A program made the translations under genes and the position numbers. The notes under the pieces are model-generated. The model was given only the letters and a program-made list of their open reading frames with translations, searched no databases and had not been told where the DNA came from. Shown here one piece after another: positions 34,914-45,168 of a DNA stretch of 64,000 nt (positions are counted from its first letter, which is position 1; each line of letters begins with the position of its first letter). The DNA comes from Sedimenticola hydrogenitrophicus (GTDB lineage: Bacteria; Pseudomonadota; Gammaproteobacteria; Chromatiales; Chromatiaceae), in assembly GCF_025175675.1 (NCBI RefSeq), contig NZ_JANIOA010000023.1, positions 1 through 64,000 of the forward strand, read 5' to 3'.

Positions 34914-35909
34914 TCACTCGTGGCCGCCCTGCTGGCGGGCATAGGCCACGGCCCCGTCGAGGCCGGCGGTGCCGGAGTTGACCAGCGCCACCGTCAGCTG
35001 CTCCAGATAGTGCTGCATGGGCCCCTTGTTGCACAGGGCCCGGAGAAAGCGCGGGTCCCCCAGCAGCGGCTGCAGTACCGTCACCACGCCGCCGGCCAGG
35101 TAGATGGCATTGAGCGGAAAGTAGTGCAGCGCCACATCCCCCACCACCGCCCCGAGGATCTCGACAAAGCTGGCCAGGGCCCGGCAACAGAGCGGGTCAT
35201 CGGCGGCCAGGGCGTGCCGGCTGATCAGCGGCGCCGGGTCCTCCAAACCCGCCATCTGCTCCCGCAGCCGGTCTGATTCGGGCTCCCCCAGGACGTCGCG
35301 GTAGAAACGGTAGAGAGTGAAGATGCCGCGCCCGGAGAGCAGCATCTCGACACTCACGTGGACATGCTGCTGATGCAGCCAGGCGAGCAGGCGCTCCTGC
35401 TCGGCCGTGGCCGGGGCGAATCCGGCGTGCCCCGCTTCGCTGCTGAAGGCCAGGTAGCGGTCGTCGCACCAGACCAGGTGCGCGGCCCCGAGACCGGTAC
35501 CGACCCCCACCACCGCCGCATTCAGCGGGGCACCGGCGGTACCCTGTTGCAGTACCACCAGCGACTCCGGGGGCAGCCCGGGCACGGCATGGGCCACGGC
35601 GGCCAGGTCGTTGATCAGGAACACCGAGCGGGCGTTCAGCAGGGCGGCCAACGCGCCGGTGGATATCTCCCACGGCAGGTTGGTGATGGAAGCCCGGCCG
35701 TCGAACACCGGACCGGCGACGGCCAGGCAGACGGCGTCGAAGACCTTGGCGAGGCCCTGCTGCGCGAGGAACTCCTCGATTACCGGAATCAGTCCGCTGT
35801 AGCGGGCGCAGGCATAGCGCTCGATGCGTCTGATCGGACGCTGCGGATCGTCATCCACATAGATCAGACGCGCGTGGGTGCCACCGATATCACCAGCCAG
35901 TATTCTCAT
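34914..35909 (-). CDS. glk: Glucokinase
   Basis: Phosphorylates glucose with ATP to glucose 6-phosphate. The 331-aa protein has the phosphate loop LAGDIGGTHARLIYVD at the N-terminus, the glucose-binding LINDLAAVAHAVP, the VGVGTGLGAAHL loop, and SSEAGHAGFAP with catalytic neighbourhood residues; the C-terminal IYLAGGVV segment closes the site. It belongs to the proteobacterial Glk family (E. coli 321 aa). It is ten bases after pgi and cotranscribed with it. Glucose released by amylolytic enzymes of the adjacent glycogen genes is the natural substrate source. Confidence 0.93.
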   Translation of the reverse strand: MRILAGDIGGTHARLIYVDDDPQRPIRRIERYACARYSGLIPVIEEFLAQQGLAKVFDAVCLAVAGPVFDGRASITNLPWEISTGALAALLNARSVFLINDLAAVAHAVPGLPPESLVVLQQGTAGAPLNAAVVGVGTGLGAAHLVWCDDRYLAFSSEAGHAGFAPATAEQERLLAWLHQQHVHVSVEMLLSGRGIFTLYRFYRDVLGEPESDRLREQMAGLEDPAPLISRHALAADDPLCCRALASFVEILGAVVGDVALHYFPLNAIYLAGGVVTVLQPLLGDPRFLRALCNKGPMQHYLEQLTVALVNSGTAGLDGAVAYARQQGGHE

Positions 35910-35919
35910 TCCATGCTCG

Positions 35920-37581
35920 TCAGGTCGGCGGTTTGTTCACCGGCCGATGCCGCTTGTAGTAGTTGATCAGGCCGTTGGTGGAACAGTCATGACTGGTAAC
36001 CTCCTGCGCGTCATTCAGTTCCTGGCGAATGGTCGATGCCAGCTGCTTGCCCAGCTCCACCCCCCATTGATCGAAGGAGTTGATATTCCAGATCACCCCC
36101 TGGACGAATATCTTGTGCTCATACAGGACGATGAGCGAGCCCAGGGTCTTCGGGTCGAGGGTCTTGAACAGCAGGGTGCTGGTCGGTCGGTTGCCGGGAA
36201 ACACCCGATAGGGCAACAGCCGCTCGATCTCCGCCGGATCCAGCCCTTTCTCGCCCATCTCCCGGCGCGCCTCCGCGGCCGTCTTGCCGCGCATCAGCGC
36301 CTCGGTCTGGGCGAACACATTGGACATCAGCGCCCGGTGATGGCGCTGGATGCAACGGACGGTATAGATGGGGGCCAGTATATCGGCCGGGACCAGCTTG
36401 GTTCCCTGATGCAGCAACTGGAAGAAGGCGTGTTGCGCGGCGATGCCGATCTCGCCGAACAGCACCGGGCCGGTGGAGTAGTCCACCGCCTGGCCGGAGC
36501 GGTCCACGCACTTGCCGTTGCTCTCCATGTCCGCCTGCTGCAGATAGGTGGGAAAACAGTGCAAGTGCTGGTCATAGGGGAGGATCGCCATGCTCTGGGC
36601 ATTGAAGAAATTATTGTACCAGACCCCGAGCATGGCCATGATGACCGGGATGTTCCGCTCCAACGGGCTCTCCCGGAAGTGCACATCCACATCGCGTGCG
36701 CCTTCCAATAGCAGGTCGAACTGCCGGGAGCCGATGGCGATGACGATCGCCAGGCCGATGGCGGACCAGAGCGAGTAGCGTCCGCCGACCCAGTCCCAGA
36801 TGCTGAAGATATTCTCCTCGGCAATACCGAACTCCCGGGCCAGCGTGGCATTGGAGGTGACCGCCGCGAAATGGCGTTGGATCTGCTCGTCCGATCCGAC
36901 TTGGTGGATGAACCACTGGCGGGCCGTTTCGGCGTTGACCATGGTGTCCTGGGTGGTGAAGGTCTTGGACGAGATGATGAAGAAGGTGGTCTCCGGATTG
37001 AGAAATTCCAGCGCGTCATTGATGTGATTTTCATCCACGTTGGAGACGAAATGCACATCCAGATCGTGGAGCGTGTAGGGACGCAACGCCTCGGTGACCA
37101 TCAGCGGCCCCAGATGCGAACCGCCGATGCCGATATTCACCACGTCGGTGATCGGCTGGTTGGTCACGCCGCGCCAGTCGCGGGTGCGGATCGCCTCCGC
37201 CAGCCGGTTGACGCGCTGCCGCTCATTGCGGATCTGGCTGACCACATCGACCCCGTCCAGGACGATCTTATCCTCCGCCCTGGCCCTTAACGCGGTATGC
37301 AGGACCGCCCGGTGCTCGGTGTGATTAATGGCATCGCCGCTGAACAGCCGTTCGATCCAGCGCGGCAGTTGCGCCTCCTCCGCCAGCTTCAGCAACAGCC
37401 CGAGAGTCTCGGCCGTTATATGATTCTTCGAGTAGTCATAAAGGATGTCGTTGAGCCGCAGCGAAAAGCGGTCGAACCGCTGCCGGTCGCTGTCGAACAT
37501 ATCGCGCATGTGTTGCCGGCGGACCTCCGCATAGTGACGCTTGAGTGCCAACCATACTTCCGTTTCGGTTAGATCTGACAT
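35920..37581 (-). CDS. pgi: Glucose-6-phosphate isomerase
   Basis: Interconverts glucose 6-phosphate and fructose 6-phosphate. The 553-aa protein shows TDVVNIGIGGSHLGPLM, FIISSKTFTTQDTM, GRYSLWSAIGL and the C-terminal GVIWNINSFDQWGVELGK signature. The loop around the catalytic region reads GEIGIAAQHAFFQLLHQGT; in E. coli the same loop is GEPGTNGQHAFYQL, so Pro, Thr, Asn and Gly are changed while the Glu and His stay. The ATG of MSDLTE has AGAGG six bases upstream; a GTG two codons earlier is less likely. It links glycogen breakdown products and gluconeogenesis to the glycogen pathway and is followed by glk. Confidence 0.95.
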   Translation of the reverse strand: MSDLTETEVWLALKRHYAEVRRQHMRDMFDSDRQRFDRFSLRLNDILYDYSKNHITAETLGLLLKLAEEAQLPRWIERLFSGDAINHTEHRAVLHTALRARAEDKIVLDGVDVVSQIRNERQRVNRLAEAIRTRDWRGVTNQPITDVVNIGIGGSHLGPLMVTEALRPYTLHDLDVHFVSNVDENHINDALEFLNPETTFFIISSKTFTTQDTMVNAETARQWFIHQVGSDEQIQRHFAAVTSNATLAREFGIAEENIFSIWDWVGGRYSLWSAIGLAIVIAIGSRQFDLLLEGARDVDVHFRESPLERNIPVIMAMLGVWYNNFFNAQSMAILPYDQHLHCFPTYLQQADMESNGKCVDRSGQAVDYSTGPVLFGEIGIAAQHAFFQLLHQGTKLVPADILAPIYTVRCIQRHHRALMSNVFAQTEALMRGKTAAEARREMGEKGLDPAEIERLLPYRVFPGNRPTSTLLFKTLDPKTLGSLIVLYEHKIFVQGVIWNINSFDQWGVELGKQLASTIRQELNDAQEVTSHDCSTNGLINYYKRHRPVNKPPT

Positions 37582-37622
37582 ATGCACCTCTTCCCTCTCA
37601 GCCCAGACAAATCCCCCTTGTT

Positions 37623-37852
37623 GCTGTTTTTTTAACGGGACGGTTCACCTCGGGGTTTGTTCAACCAGGACGTAGGATGGGTGGAGCGCCCCAATGAACG
37701 CTCCGCCAACTCCCGCTCCGGCGCGCAACCCATCGCGCACCCGCATCCGCATCCGCAGATGGGTTACGGCGCGCCCGACCACCGTGAACAGCCGTCAACA
37801 GGGGTGCCGCGCCTCCACCCATCCTACAGGCTGTTTTTTTAACGGGCCGGTT
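37623..37852. mobile_element. Small inverted-repeat element beside glgP with duplicated flank
   Basis: Perfect 15-bp inverted repeats GTAGGATGGGTGGAG (37672-37686) and its complement (37813-37827) bound a 156-bp unit without coding capacity. Outside it, a 23-bp sequence around a T7 run and AACGGG occurs at both 37623-37645 and 37830-37852 with one mismatch; the second copy contains the glgP stop codon. The element thus sits between two copies of the glgP 3' end. It has the form of a MITE. Confidence 0.7.
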
Positions 37853-40337
37853 GATCCAGGGGTCTGGCCTGCAGTTTCCAGATCCCTTCATTGTATTCAC
37901 TGATGGTCCTGTCGGTTGAAAAACCGCCGCTGCAGGCGGTATTGGAAATACTCATACCCACCCAGCGATTACGCTCCTGATAGGCCCGTGACACCTGCTC
38001 CTGGGCATCGATATAACTCCTGAAATCCGCCAGGGTCAGCCAGGGATCCTGCGGGTTCTCCAGGGAACCGACCACCTCGTCAAAGATATTCGACTCGAAG
38101 GTGCTGAAGTGGCCGCAGCGCAGCAGGTGCATCACCCGCCCCAGATCCTCATCCTGCCCGATCAGCCGGGCGGGGTCATAGTTGGCACCTGCCCTGTCGA
38201 CCTCTTCGGCATTCAGGCCGAAGAGGAAATAGTTGTCCTCCCCCACTGCCTCCATGATCTCGATATTGGCCCCGTCGTAGGTGCCGATGGTGATGGCGCC
38301 ATTCATCATGAACTTCATGTTGCCGGTGCCCGACGCCTCCTTGCCGGCGGTCGAGATCTGTTCGGAGAGATCCGTTCCAGGACAGATCACCTCCATTTTT
38401 GAAACACCATAATTGGGGATGAATGCCAGCTTGAGCAGACCATTCACCTGCGGGTCGTTGTTCACCACCTCCGCCACATTGTTGATCAGCTTGATGATGT
38501 TCTTGGCCATCCGGTAACCGGGAGCCGCCTTGCCGCCGATGAGGATACAGCGCCGGGTCCAGTGCCCGATATCGCCGCGCTTGATCCGGTCATACAGGTG
38601 AATCGCGTGCAGCACGTTCAACAGCTGGCGCTTGTATTCATGGATCCGCTTCACCTGTACGTCAAACAGCGCCTCGGTGTCGAAATCAACCTGGCAGTAG
38701 TGCCTCACCATATCCGCCAGGCGCTGCTTGTTGGCCTGCTTTACCTCATGCCAGCGCTGCCTGAAGTCGGCATCTTCCGCATACTCGCCGATCGCGGCGA
38801 TCCTGGCGTAGTCATGCACCCAGTCGGGACCGATCTTCTCGGTGATCAACGCACTCATCCCGGGATTGGCATAGGCCACCCAGCGCCGCGGCGTCACCCC
38901 ATTGGTCTTGTTATTGAATTTCTCCGGCCACAGTTCGTAGAAATCCCGGAACAGGCCACCGGTCAGCAGGCGGGAATGCAGGGCGGCCACCCCATTCACC
39001 GAGAAACTGCCGACAATGGCGAGATAGGCCATGCGCACCTGTTGGGTATCCCCCTCTTCAATAATGGACATCCGCTGCTGACGCTGCGTTTGTCCGGGCC
39101 ACTTCATGGCGACCAAGCGCAGAAACCGGGCGTTGATCTCGAATATGATCTGCAACAGACGCGGCAGCAGGCTCTCGAACAGCGCCACCGGCCACTTCTC
39201 CAGCGCCTCGGGCAGCAGGGTGTGATTGGTGTAGGCCATGCAGTGGCTGGTGATCTCCCACGCCTGATCCCAGCCCAGCCCCTTTTCATCCATCAGCAGC
39301 CGCATCAGTTCGGCGACCGCGATGGTGGGGTGGGTGTCGTTGAGATGGAAGACATTCCGCTCCCGGAAGTGTTTATAATCCGGCCCCTCGGAGAGCTCCC
39401 ACATCCGCAGTACATCCTGGAGGCTGGCCGAGGCGAGGAAATACTGCTGTTTCAGGCGCAGTTCCTTGCCGTTTTCACTCACGTCATTGGGATACAGCAC
39501 CATGGTGATATGCTCGGCATTGGTCTTCGCCTCCAACGCTTCGGCATAGCTGCCCGCATTGAAATCGTCCAGATTGAAGTCGCTGGTGGCACTGGCCGAC
39601 CACAGGCGCAGGGTATTGATGGTGTGGTTTTTATGGCCGGAGATCGGGACATCATACGGAATCGCCAGCACATCGGTGGTATCCACCCAGGCGCTGCGCC
39701 GCTTTCCCTGACTGTCGGTGACACCCTCCACCCGGCCGCCGAAGCGGATCAGGCTCTTGAACTCGGGGCGTTCAAGTTCCCAGGGGTTGCCATCGCGCAA
39801 CCAGTGATCCGGCTCCTCCACCTGGAATCCGTTCTCGATCTCCTGCCTGAACATGCCGTACTGGTAGCGGATGCCATAGCCGATGACCGGCAACTGCAGG
39901 CAGGCACAACTGTCCATGAAGCAGGCGGCCAAGCGCCCCAGCCCGCCATTGCCCAGCCCGGCGTCCACCTCCTCCGACTTGATCTCTTCGAGATCCAGGG
40001 CCAACCGGTGCATCGCCTCCGCGGTTTCACTATCCAGTCCGAGATTGAGAATATGGTTGCCCAGCGACCGTCCGATCAGGAACTCGAGCGACAAATAATA
40101 GGCCCGCCTCACCCCCGGCTCATCATAGCGCCGCCAGGTATTGCGCCAGTCGGTCATGACCCGGTCGCGGATGGTAAGGGCCAACGCCTCGTATTCGTAG
40201 AATGGCACGCAGCCGATAAAGCGACCGAGATGCTGGGTCAGATAACGTTGAAAATCACCGGCAATGGCCTCGCTGTCGGAGGGCAGATTCTCGACCTCGA
40301 ACAGCTCCTCATTGCATCCTTTCGGCACACTGGGCAT
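37839..40337 (-). CDS. glgP: Glycogen/maltodextrin phosphorylase
   Basis: Releases glucose 1-phosphate from alpha-1,4-glucan ends with phosphate. The 832-aa enzyme carries YYLSLEFLIGRSL, DAGLGNGGLGRLAACFMDS, HLNDTHPTIAVAELMR, VQVKRIHEYKRQLLN and the PLP lysine in EASGTGNMKFMMNGA, in standard order. AGAGGTG lies just before the ATG. It follows malQ by four bases in an operon running from glgC. Its stop codon lies inside a short repeat that was duplicated by the neighbouring element, so its last residues (DQPAR) may reflect that event. Product glucose 1-phosphate would need a phosphoglucomutase not found in the window. Confidence 0.95.
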   Translation of the reverse strand: MPSVPKGCNEELFEVENLPSDSEAIAGDFQRYLTQHLGRFIGCVPFYEYEALALTIRDRVMTDWRNTWRRYDEPGVRRAYYLSLEFLIGRSLGNHILNLGLDSETAEAMHRLALDLEEIKSEEVDAGLGNGGLGRLAACFMDSCACLQLPVIGYGIRYQYGMFRQEIENGFQVEEPDHWLRDGNPWELERPEFKSLIRFGGRVEGVTDSQGKRRSAWVDTTDVLAIPYDVPISGHKNHTINTLRLWSASATSDFNLDDFNAGSYAEALEAKTNAEHITMVLYPNDVSENGKELRLKQQYFLASASLQDVLRMWELSEGPDYKHFRERNVFHLNDTHPTIAVAELMRLLMDEKGLGWDQAWEITSHCMAYTNHTLLPEALEKWPVALFESLLPRLLQIIFEINARFLRLVAMKWPGQTQRQQRMSIIEEGDTQQVRMAYLAIVGSFSVNGVAALHSRLLTGGLFRDFYELWPEKFNNKTNGVTPRRWVAYANPGMSALITEKIGPDWVHDYARIAAIGEYAEDADFRQRWHEVKQANKQRLADMVRHYCQVDFDTEALFDVQVKRIHEYKRQLLNVLHAIHLYDRIKRGDIGHWTRRCILIGGKAAPGYRMAKNIIKLINNVAEVVNNDPQVNGLLKLAFIPNYGVSKMEVICPGTDLSEQISTAGKEASGTGNMKFMMNGAITIGTYDGANIEIMEAVGEDNYFLFGLNAEEVDRAGANYDPARLIGQDEDLGRVMHLLRCGHFSTFESNIFDEVVGSLENPQDPWLTLADFRSYIDAQEQVSRAYQERNRWVGMSISNTACSGGFSTDRTISEYNEGIWKLQARPLDQPAR

Positions 40338-40341
40338 GTCT

Positions 40342-41808
40342 TCACCTCTGGTACAGGGCTATGAAACGGGTGAGCTGTTCCGTCAACTCCGGCGTGACCT
40401 GCTGCCAGGAGAAGCGCCATCTCCAGTTGCCGCAGATGGTTCCCGGCATATTCATCCGCGCACGGGAGTCGAGCAACAGGACATCCTGCATGGGCAACAC
40501 GCAGAGGAAGGAGACCGAGGAGAGCGCCATGCGCAGCATGGCCAGCGTCCGCTCCTTCGGCGCGTCGCTTAGACAACCGCTGTAGGCTGAAAAAAAATCA
40601 CTGTTGTACTGCTCTTCCTCCTGAACCCAACCAAAGGTCGTGTCATTGTCATGGGTTCCGGTATACACCACATCGCCCGGACGATGCCGGTGCGGCAGAT
40701 GGGGATTGGCGCTATTGCCGTCGAAGGCGAACTGCAGCACCTTCATCCCCGGCAGGCCGAAGGCATCCTTCAGCGCGTTCACCCGATCGGTGATCACCCC
40801 CAGGTCTTCGGCTACCAGCGGCAGCGCGGGATAGTAGTCATGCAGCTCCGTCAGCAGCGCCGCGCCGGGCACATCACGCCAGTGGCCGTTGATGGCGGTT
40901 TCGTCCCGTGCCGGGATCTCCCAGCAGGCATCGAGGCCGCGGAAGTGATCCACCCGGATCAGGTCAAACAGCTGCAACAGGGTGTCCAGGCGATCCTTCC
41001 ACCAGCCGAAGCCGTCGCGTCGCATCCATTCCCAGTCATACAGGGGATTGCCCCACTTCTGTCCGGTGGGGGAGAAGGCATCGGGCGGCACGCCGGAGAC
41101 AAACGCCATGCCGCCGTCCTCATCCACCTGAAAATTGTCCCGTTGCGCCCAGACATCCGCGCTGTCAAGGGCGACGAATATCGGCATGTCACCAAATATC
41201 CTGACATCGTGGCGCGCCGCATATTCGCGTATTTCATGCCACTGGGTAAAAAAGATGAACTGTTCGAATACCACCTGATCGATCGCTTCCGCCAGTTTGC
41301 CGGCGGCCTGTGCCAGCGACTCCGGATTACGCCGACGCAACGCCGGCGGCCACTGGTACCAGGGCTTCCCTCCCTGGCTGTTTTTGAGCACGACAAACAG
41401 CGCAAAGTCATCCAGCCAGGATTGATTCCGCCGCCGGAACTCGCTCAGCCGATCCGTCCAGACGCCCCCCGAAGCCCGGACAAAGCGGACATGCGCCTGT
41501 ATCAGGCAGCGTGAACGGTACTGTTCATCCGTTAGCGGCAGATGGATGTCACCGAGGTCGAGCCAGCCGCGATCAACCAGCCAGTCGAGGCTGATCAGAT
41601 CCGGGTTTCCGGCATGCGCCGAAAAACACTGGTAGGGTGACTTATCCTCATGCGTCGGACAAAGCGGCAACATCTGCCATACCTTGATGCCGCAGGCGTG
41701 CAGGAATTCGATGAAGCGATACGCCTCATGGCCGATATCACCACCGGCGAGCGGCCCCGGCAGGGAGGTCGGATGTAGCAGGATGCCCGCGCAACGTGAC
41801 TTATCCAT
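40342..41808 (-). CDS. malQ: 4-alpha-glucanotransferase (amylomaltase)
   Basis: Disproportionates malto-oligosaccharides, feeding longer chains to phosphorylase and freeing glucose. The 488-aa GH77 protein has the family start CAGILLHPTSLPGPLAGGDIG, then MLPLCPTHEDKSPYQCFSA, RIDHFRGL-like RVDHFRGLDACWEIP (catalytic Asp), LVAEDLGVIT (acid/base Glu) and YTGTHDNDTTFGW. The ATG of MDKSRCAG gives the usual N-terminus; a GTG at 41841 overlapping the upstream stop as GTGA is an alternative, but its AGGAG is too close. It lies between the GH57 gene and glgP. Confidence 0.95.
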   Translation of the reverse strand: MDKSRCAGILLHPTSLPGPLAGGDIGHEAYRFIEFLHACGIKVWQMLPLCPTHEDKSPYQCFSAHAGNPDLISLDWLVDRGWLDLGDIHLPLTDEQYRSRCLIQAHVRFVRASGGVWTDRLSEFRRRNQSWLDDFALFVVLKNSQGGKPWYQWPPALRRRNPESLAQAAGKLAEAIDQVVFEQFIFFTQWHEIREYAARHDVRIFGDMPIFVALDSADVWAQRDNFQVDEDGGMAFVSGVPPDAFSPTGQKWGNPLYDWEWMRRDGFGWWKDRLDTLLQLFDLIRVDHFRGLDACWEIPARDETAINGHWRDVPGAALLTELHDYYPALPLVAEDLGVITDRVNALKDAFGLPGMKVLQFAFDGNSANPHLPHRHRPGDVVYTGTHDNDTTFGWVQEEEQYNSDFFSAYSGCLSDAPKERTLAMLRMALSSVSFLCVLPMQDVLLLDSRARMNMPGTICGNWRWRFSWQQVTPELTEQLTRFIALYQR

Positions 41809-41837
41809 CGCCGCCTGCTCGCCGGAGAAGGGTCCGG

Positions 41838-43550
41838 TCACTCCTGTCTACCCGGCCGCATCGCACCTCCCATGGCGGGTCTCCCGGTACCCACGGAGAA
41901 GGCCCGGGTCAGGTAGTCCGGGGATTCCACTTCCAGCAACTGGTAAAGGTTGCTCAGGTGCAGCCGGAAGAGTTCGTCAAACATCGACACGGCTTCCGCC
42001 GAGTTGTATTCACCCAGCCACCAGAACCAGTCCGAGCTTTCACAGGTGGCCAACTGCAGGGTGGCGGCGCGGTAACGCTCCGCATCCAAGGTGCCGGCGC
42101 TGACCACCTTGTCATAGGTCTTCTTTGCTTCCACGAGCATGTCCCAGGCGCGATTCTTGCTCTTCTCCCCGATCCAGGTGGAGAAGGTCCCATAGACCCA
42201 ACTGCCCGCCACGACCCGCTCCAGCCTCGCCTTGCTGGTCTGCTCCCGCTGCAGGTATTCGCTGTAGGTGGTCAGCCTGAGCCCTTTATGGCTGCCCAGT
42301 TTTTCATACAGCGCGGATAGAAAATAATAGCCATTTTCCGGATAGTGCTCCCAGGCATTCTCCCCATCCATAATGATGGATACCACCGGCGCAGTCCGGT
42401 CGGCGCAGTGCCGGGCGATGGTTTCCAGGTGATGCACCAGGTTGGCCACGGCATCGTCCGCATGCCAGTCGGAATACTTGAAGCCGATCAGATCGGAAAG
42501 GCCGTCATCGCGGAAAAAACAGGCAATCCGACTGTCCCGGTAATAATAGACATCCTGGATGCAGGGCGGCTGCTCCTGCCGTGACTTGTTGAGGGAGTTC
42601 CGCAGGACCGTCTCTCCGCTGGCCAGCCACTTCAGCCCGAGATCATCCACCAGCTCGATAGATTCGCCACTGATACCGCCCTCGGAGGGCCAGCAACCGG
42701 CCGGTGCAAAACCAAAATGCTTTTTGAACACCGCCAACCCCTGCTCCATGTGCCAGCGACACCGTTCCGCCCCACCCGGATAAACCGGCGACAACGGGAG
42801 TTGGATATCCGGCTGGGACTCCTCGGCACACTTCAGATCCATCAGCAGGGGCATCATCGGGTGGGCATAGGGTGTCACCGACAACTCGATGCGTCCGCTC
42901 TCGGCCAGACGCCGGTAGCGGTCAATCACCCCGTTGAGCAGTTCATGGATCAGCTCAATCAACAGGTGTCGGTCGTGTATGGTGTAATTGCAGGCACGGT
43001 TCATCAGCGGTTTCACCCGGCTGTCGTTCCTGCGCACGGACTCCCCCAGCCAGGCCAGGTGATACCAGACCAGGAGATCGATGAAATATTGCTCCGAGTA
43101 ATAGGCGAGTTTTTCCGGGGCCTTTATCGCGCTCAGCGCCATATCCGCCAAGGTCTTGAACTGCGGGTAGCGCTCGATCAACCGCTGCCGGTTGGCGCGC
43201 AGGCAGGAGTTGACCAGTTTCATTTGTCGATGGGTATCAAGGTGAAGGACCGGGTCGATCAGCGCCGCCAGCAAGGGGTCGCGGAGCGACTTTCCGTGAT
43301 GCAGATAATGCTCCAACTGGCTGGCATAGTCTTCGATCTGTTCCAGCAGTATGGGGGCGAAATTGACCACCGCGCGGGCCGACCGGTTATTTTCCAGATG
43401 CGCCACCATGTCGACATAATCCTTGATGGTGTGCAGATAGGTCCACGGCTGCTGATACTCGCCGTTTCTCAGATCACGGTAATCCGGCTGATGCATGTGC
43501 CAGTAGAGGATAACGTTCAGTTGCGTAGGTTGTGAATCTTTAGCGGACAT
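41838..43550 (-). CDS. GH57-family glycoside hydrolase (alpha-amylase/glucanotransferase type)
   Basis: A 570-aa retaining alpha-glucan enzyme of family GH57. The conserved regions are [12 protein letters not shown] at the N-terminus, [10 protein letters not shown] with the nucleophile Glu (near 288), and [13 protein letters not shown] with the acid Asp (near 393). Most relatives are alpha-amylases, glucanotransferases or branching enzymes; activity cannot be fixed by eye. Since glgB and malQ are also present, a debranching or amylase role in glycogen turnover is plausible. The start overlaps the glgC end by 11 bases, and malQ follows with only a few bases between. Confidence 0.9.
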   Translation of the reverse strand: MSAKDSQPTQLNVILYWHMHQPDYRDLRNGEYQQPWTYLHTIKDYVDMVAHLENNRSARAVVNFAPILLEQIEDYASQLEHYLHHGKSLRDPLLAALIDPVLHLDTHRQMKLVNSCLRANRQRLIERYPQFKTLADMALSAIKAPEKLAYYSEQYFIDLLVWYHLAWLGESVRRNDSRVKPLMNRACNYTIHDRHLLIELIHELLNGVIDRYRRLAESGRIELSVTPYAHPMMPLLMDLKCAEESQPDIQLPLSPVYPGGAERCRWHMEQGLAVFKKHFGFAPAGCWPSEGGISGESIELVDDLGLKWLASGETVLRNSLNKSRQEQPPCIQDVYYYRDSRIACFFRDDGLSDLIGFKYSDWHADDAVANLVHHLETIARHCADRTAPVVSIIMDGENAWEHYPENGYYFLSALYEKLGSHKGLRLTTYSEYLQREQTSKARLERVVAGSWVYGTFSTWIGEKSKNRAWDMLVEAKKTYDKVVSAGTLDAERYRAATLQLATCESSDWFWWLGEYNSAEAVSMFDELFRLHLSNLYQLLEVESPDYLTRAFSVGTGRPAMGGAMRPGRQE

Positions 43551-44808
43551 GATGAAGCGACTGACCCAGCATTTCCGGTATCACCAGGACCACCCCGTTC
43601 GGTGACACGTAATATTTTTCCTGATCCTTCTCGAGGTCCTCCCCAATCACCGTCCCGTCAGGGATCTCGCACCCCCGGTCGATGACCGCCCGGCGAATAC
43701 GGCAGTGCTTGCCGATGGTGACATCCGGCAGCACCACGGAGGACTCCACTTCCGAGTAATCGTTGACGCTGACATTAGAGAACAGCAGCGACCGCCTGAC
43801 CGTGGCCCCCGAGAGAATGCACCCCCCGGAGATCATGGAATCGATGGCCGTGCCGCGACGGTTCTCCTCATCAAAGATGAACTTGGCCGGCGGTAACTGC
43901 TCCTGGAGGGTCCAGATCGGCCAATCTTCATCATACAGATTCAGCTCCGGGGTGACGTCGGTCAGCTCCAGGTTGGATTCCCAGAACGCATCCACCGTCC
44001 CCACGTCACGCCAGTAGGCCTGGACACGGTTGTCCGAGTCGGTGAACGGATAGGCGCAGACGCGGTAGCGGCCGATGATGCTGGGCAGGATATCCTTGCC
44101 GAAGTCATGGCTGGACTTGGGATCGTCGGCATCACGGATCAGCTGCTCATACAAAAAGCCGGTATTGAAGATGTAGATACCCATCGAGCACAGGGCATAA
44201 CCCTCCTTGCCGGGCATGGACTCGGGAAATTCCGGTTTCTCAAGGAATTTAGTGACGCACATATCCTCATCCACGGCCATGACCCCGAAGGCCGACGCCT
44301 TATCCACCGGCACCTCGATACAGCCCACGGTGACATCGGCGTTAAAGTCCACGTGCCTGGCCAGCATGGTGCCGTAATCCATTTTATAGACGTGATCACC
44401 GGCGAGAATCAGCACATGATCGGGGGAGTGGGTGCGAATGATATCCAGGTTCTGATAGACCGAGTCCGCGGTACCCGAGTACCAGGCCTCCTCAATTCGC
44501 TGTTGCGCGGGCAGCAATTCGACAAACTCACGCAACTCGCCGCGAAAATGCCCCCATCCTCGCTGAATGTGCAGGTTTAACGAGTGGGATTTATACTGGG
44601 TCAACACCCCGATGCGGCGTATGCCCGAGTTGACGCAATTGGACAATGAAAAATCAATTATCCGGAACTTGCCGGCAAACGGCACCGCCGGCTTGGCGCG
44701 CCATTTCGTGAGATGCTTCAGGCGTACCCCCCGCCCGCCGGCCAATATCAGGGCCAGGGTATTGCGGGTCAGGTAACTGATAAAGCGGGGTGAATTTTTA
44801 TACCTCAT
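43540..44808 (-). CDS. glgC: Glucose-1-phosphate adenylyltransferase
   Basis: Makes ADP-glucose from ATP and glucose 1-phosphate, the committed step of glycogen synthesis. The 422-aa protein has [27 protein letters not shown], the catalytic-site [23 protein letters not shown] with the sugar-phosphate lysine, and a C-terminal left-handed beta-helix of hexapeptide-like repeats ([21 protein letters not shown]). The nucleotide loop reads GGRGVRL where GGRGSRL is common. It is the first gene of the minus-strand operon; the 360-base AT-rich gap to glgB should contain both divergent promoters. Confidence 0.95.
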   Translation of the reverse strand: MRYKNSPRFISYLTRNTLALILAGGRGVRLKHLTKWRAKPAVPFAGKFRIIDFSLSNCVNSGIRRIGVLTQYKSHSLNLHIQRGWGHFRGELREFVELLPAQQRIEEAWYSGTADSVYQNLDIIRTHSPDHVLILAGDHVYKMDYGTMLARHVDFNADVTVGCIEVPVDKASAFGVMAVDEDMCVTKFLEKPEFPESMPGKEGYALCSMGIYIFNTGFLYEQLIRDADDPKSSHDFGKDILPSIIGRYRVCAYPFTDSDNRVQAYWRDVGTVDAFWESNLELTDVTPELNLYDEDWPIWTLQEQLPPAKFIFDEENRRGTAIDSMISGGCILSGATVRRSLLFSNVSVNDYSEVESSVVLPDVTIGKHCRIRRAVIDRGCEIPDGTVIGEDLEKDQEKYYVSPNGVVLVIPEMLGQSLHHVR

Positions 44809-45168
44809 CGACTTTCTTTCCCTGTTCCAGTCAGCGTATGTTTATCTGAAAATTGACCATCAGTGGCGTGGTTGATCCTCCGACCTTGTGGATTACCCGG
44901 ATTGAATTGATAACCGGCTAGGGTGTATTTCAGCCTGCGGATCCCCGAGGAAACGTCTGCGGTTCCCTTGCTGTTCCAGCCCTCGACCTTCGCCCACGTC
45001 ACACCTCCTAAAGCGTAGTTATAAAATGTAAATTATCCAGTCAAAATTGCCCTGCCATGATGTTCCGCCGACAAACCGCCGGTTTATGCAGTAGAATTGT
45101 TTTACATAGATAATATTTATAGTTACGGAATTAACAGTGAACAACTACCGTTACAAGAAGGCAACGTG
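44809..45168. other. Divergent regulatory region of glgC and glgB
   Basis: A gene-free stretch between two divergent glycogen operons. It is AT-rich from about 45000 to 45150. I could not pick out a convincing promoter pair or operator. The frame of glgB stays open back to 45097, but the ribosome site before 45169 argues that this is leader. Confidence 0.4.

Noticed and set aside
38562-40364. 600-codon open frame antisense to glgP
   Set aside because: No domain or signal is recognisable and it lies wholly across a certain gene.
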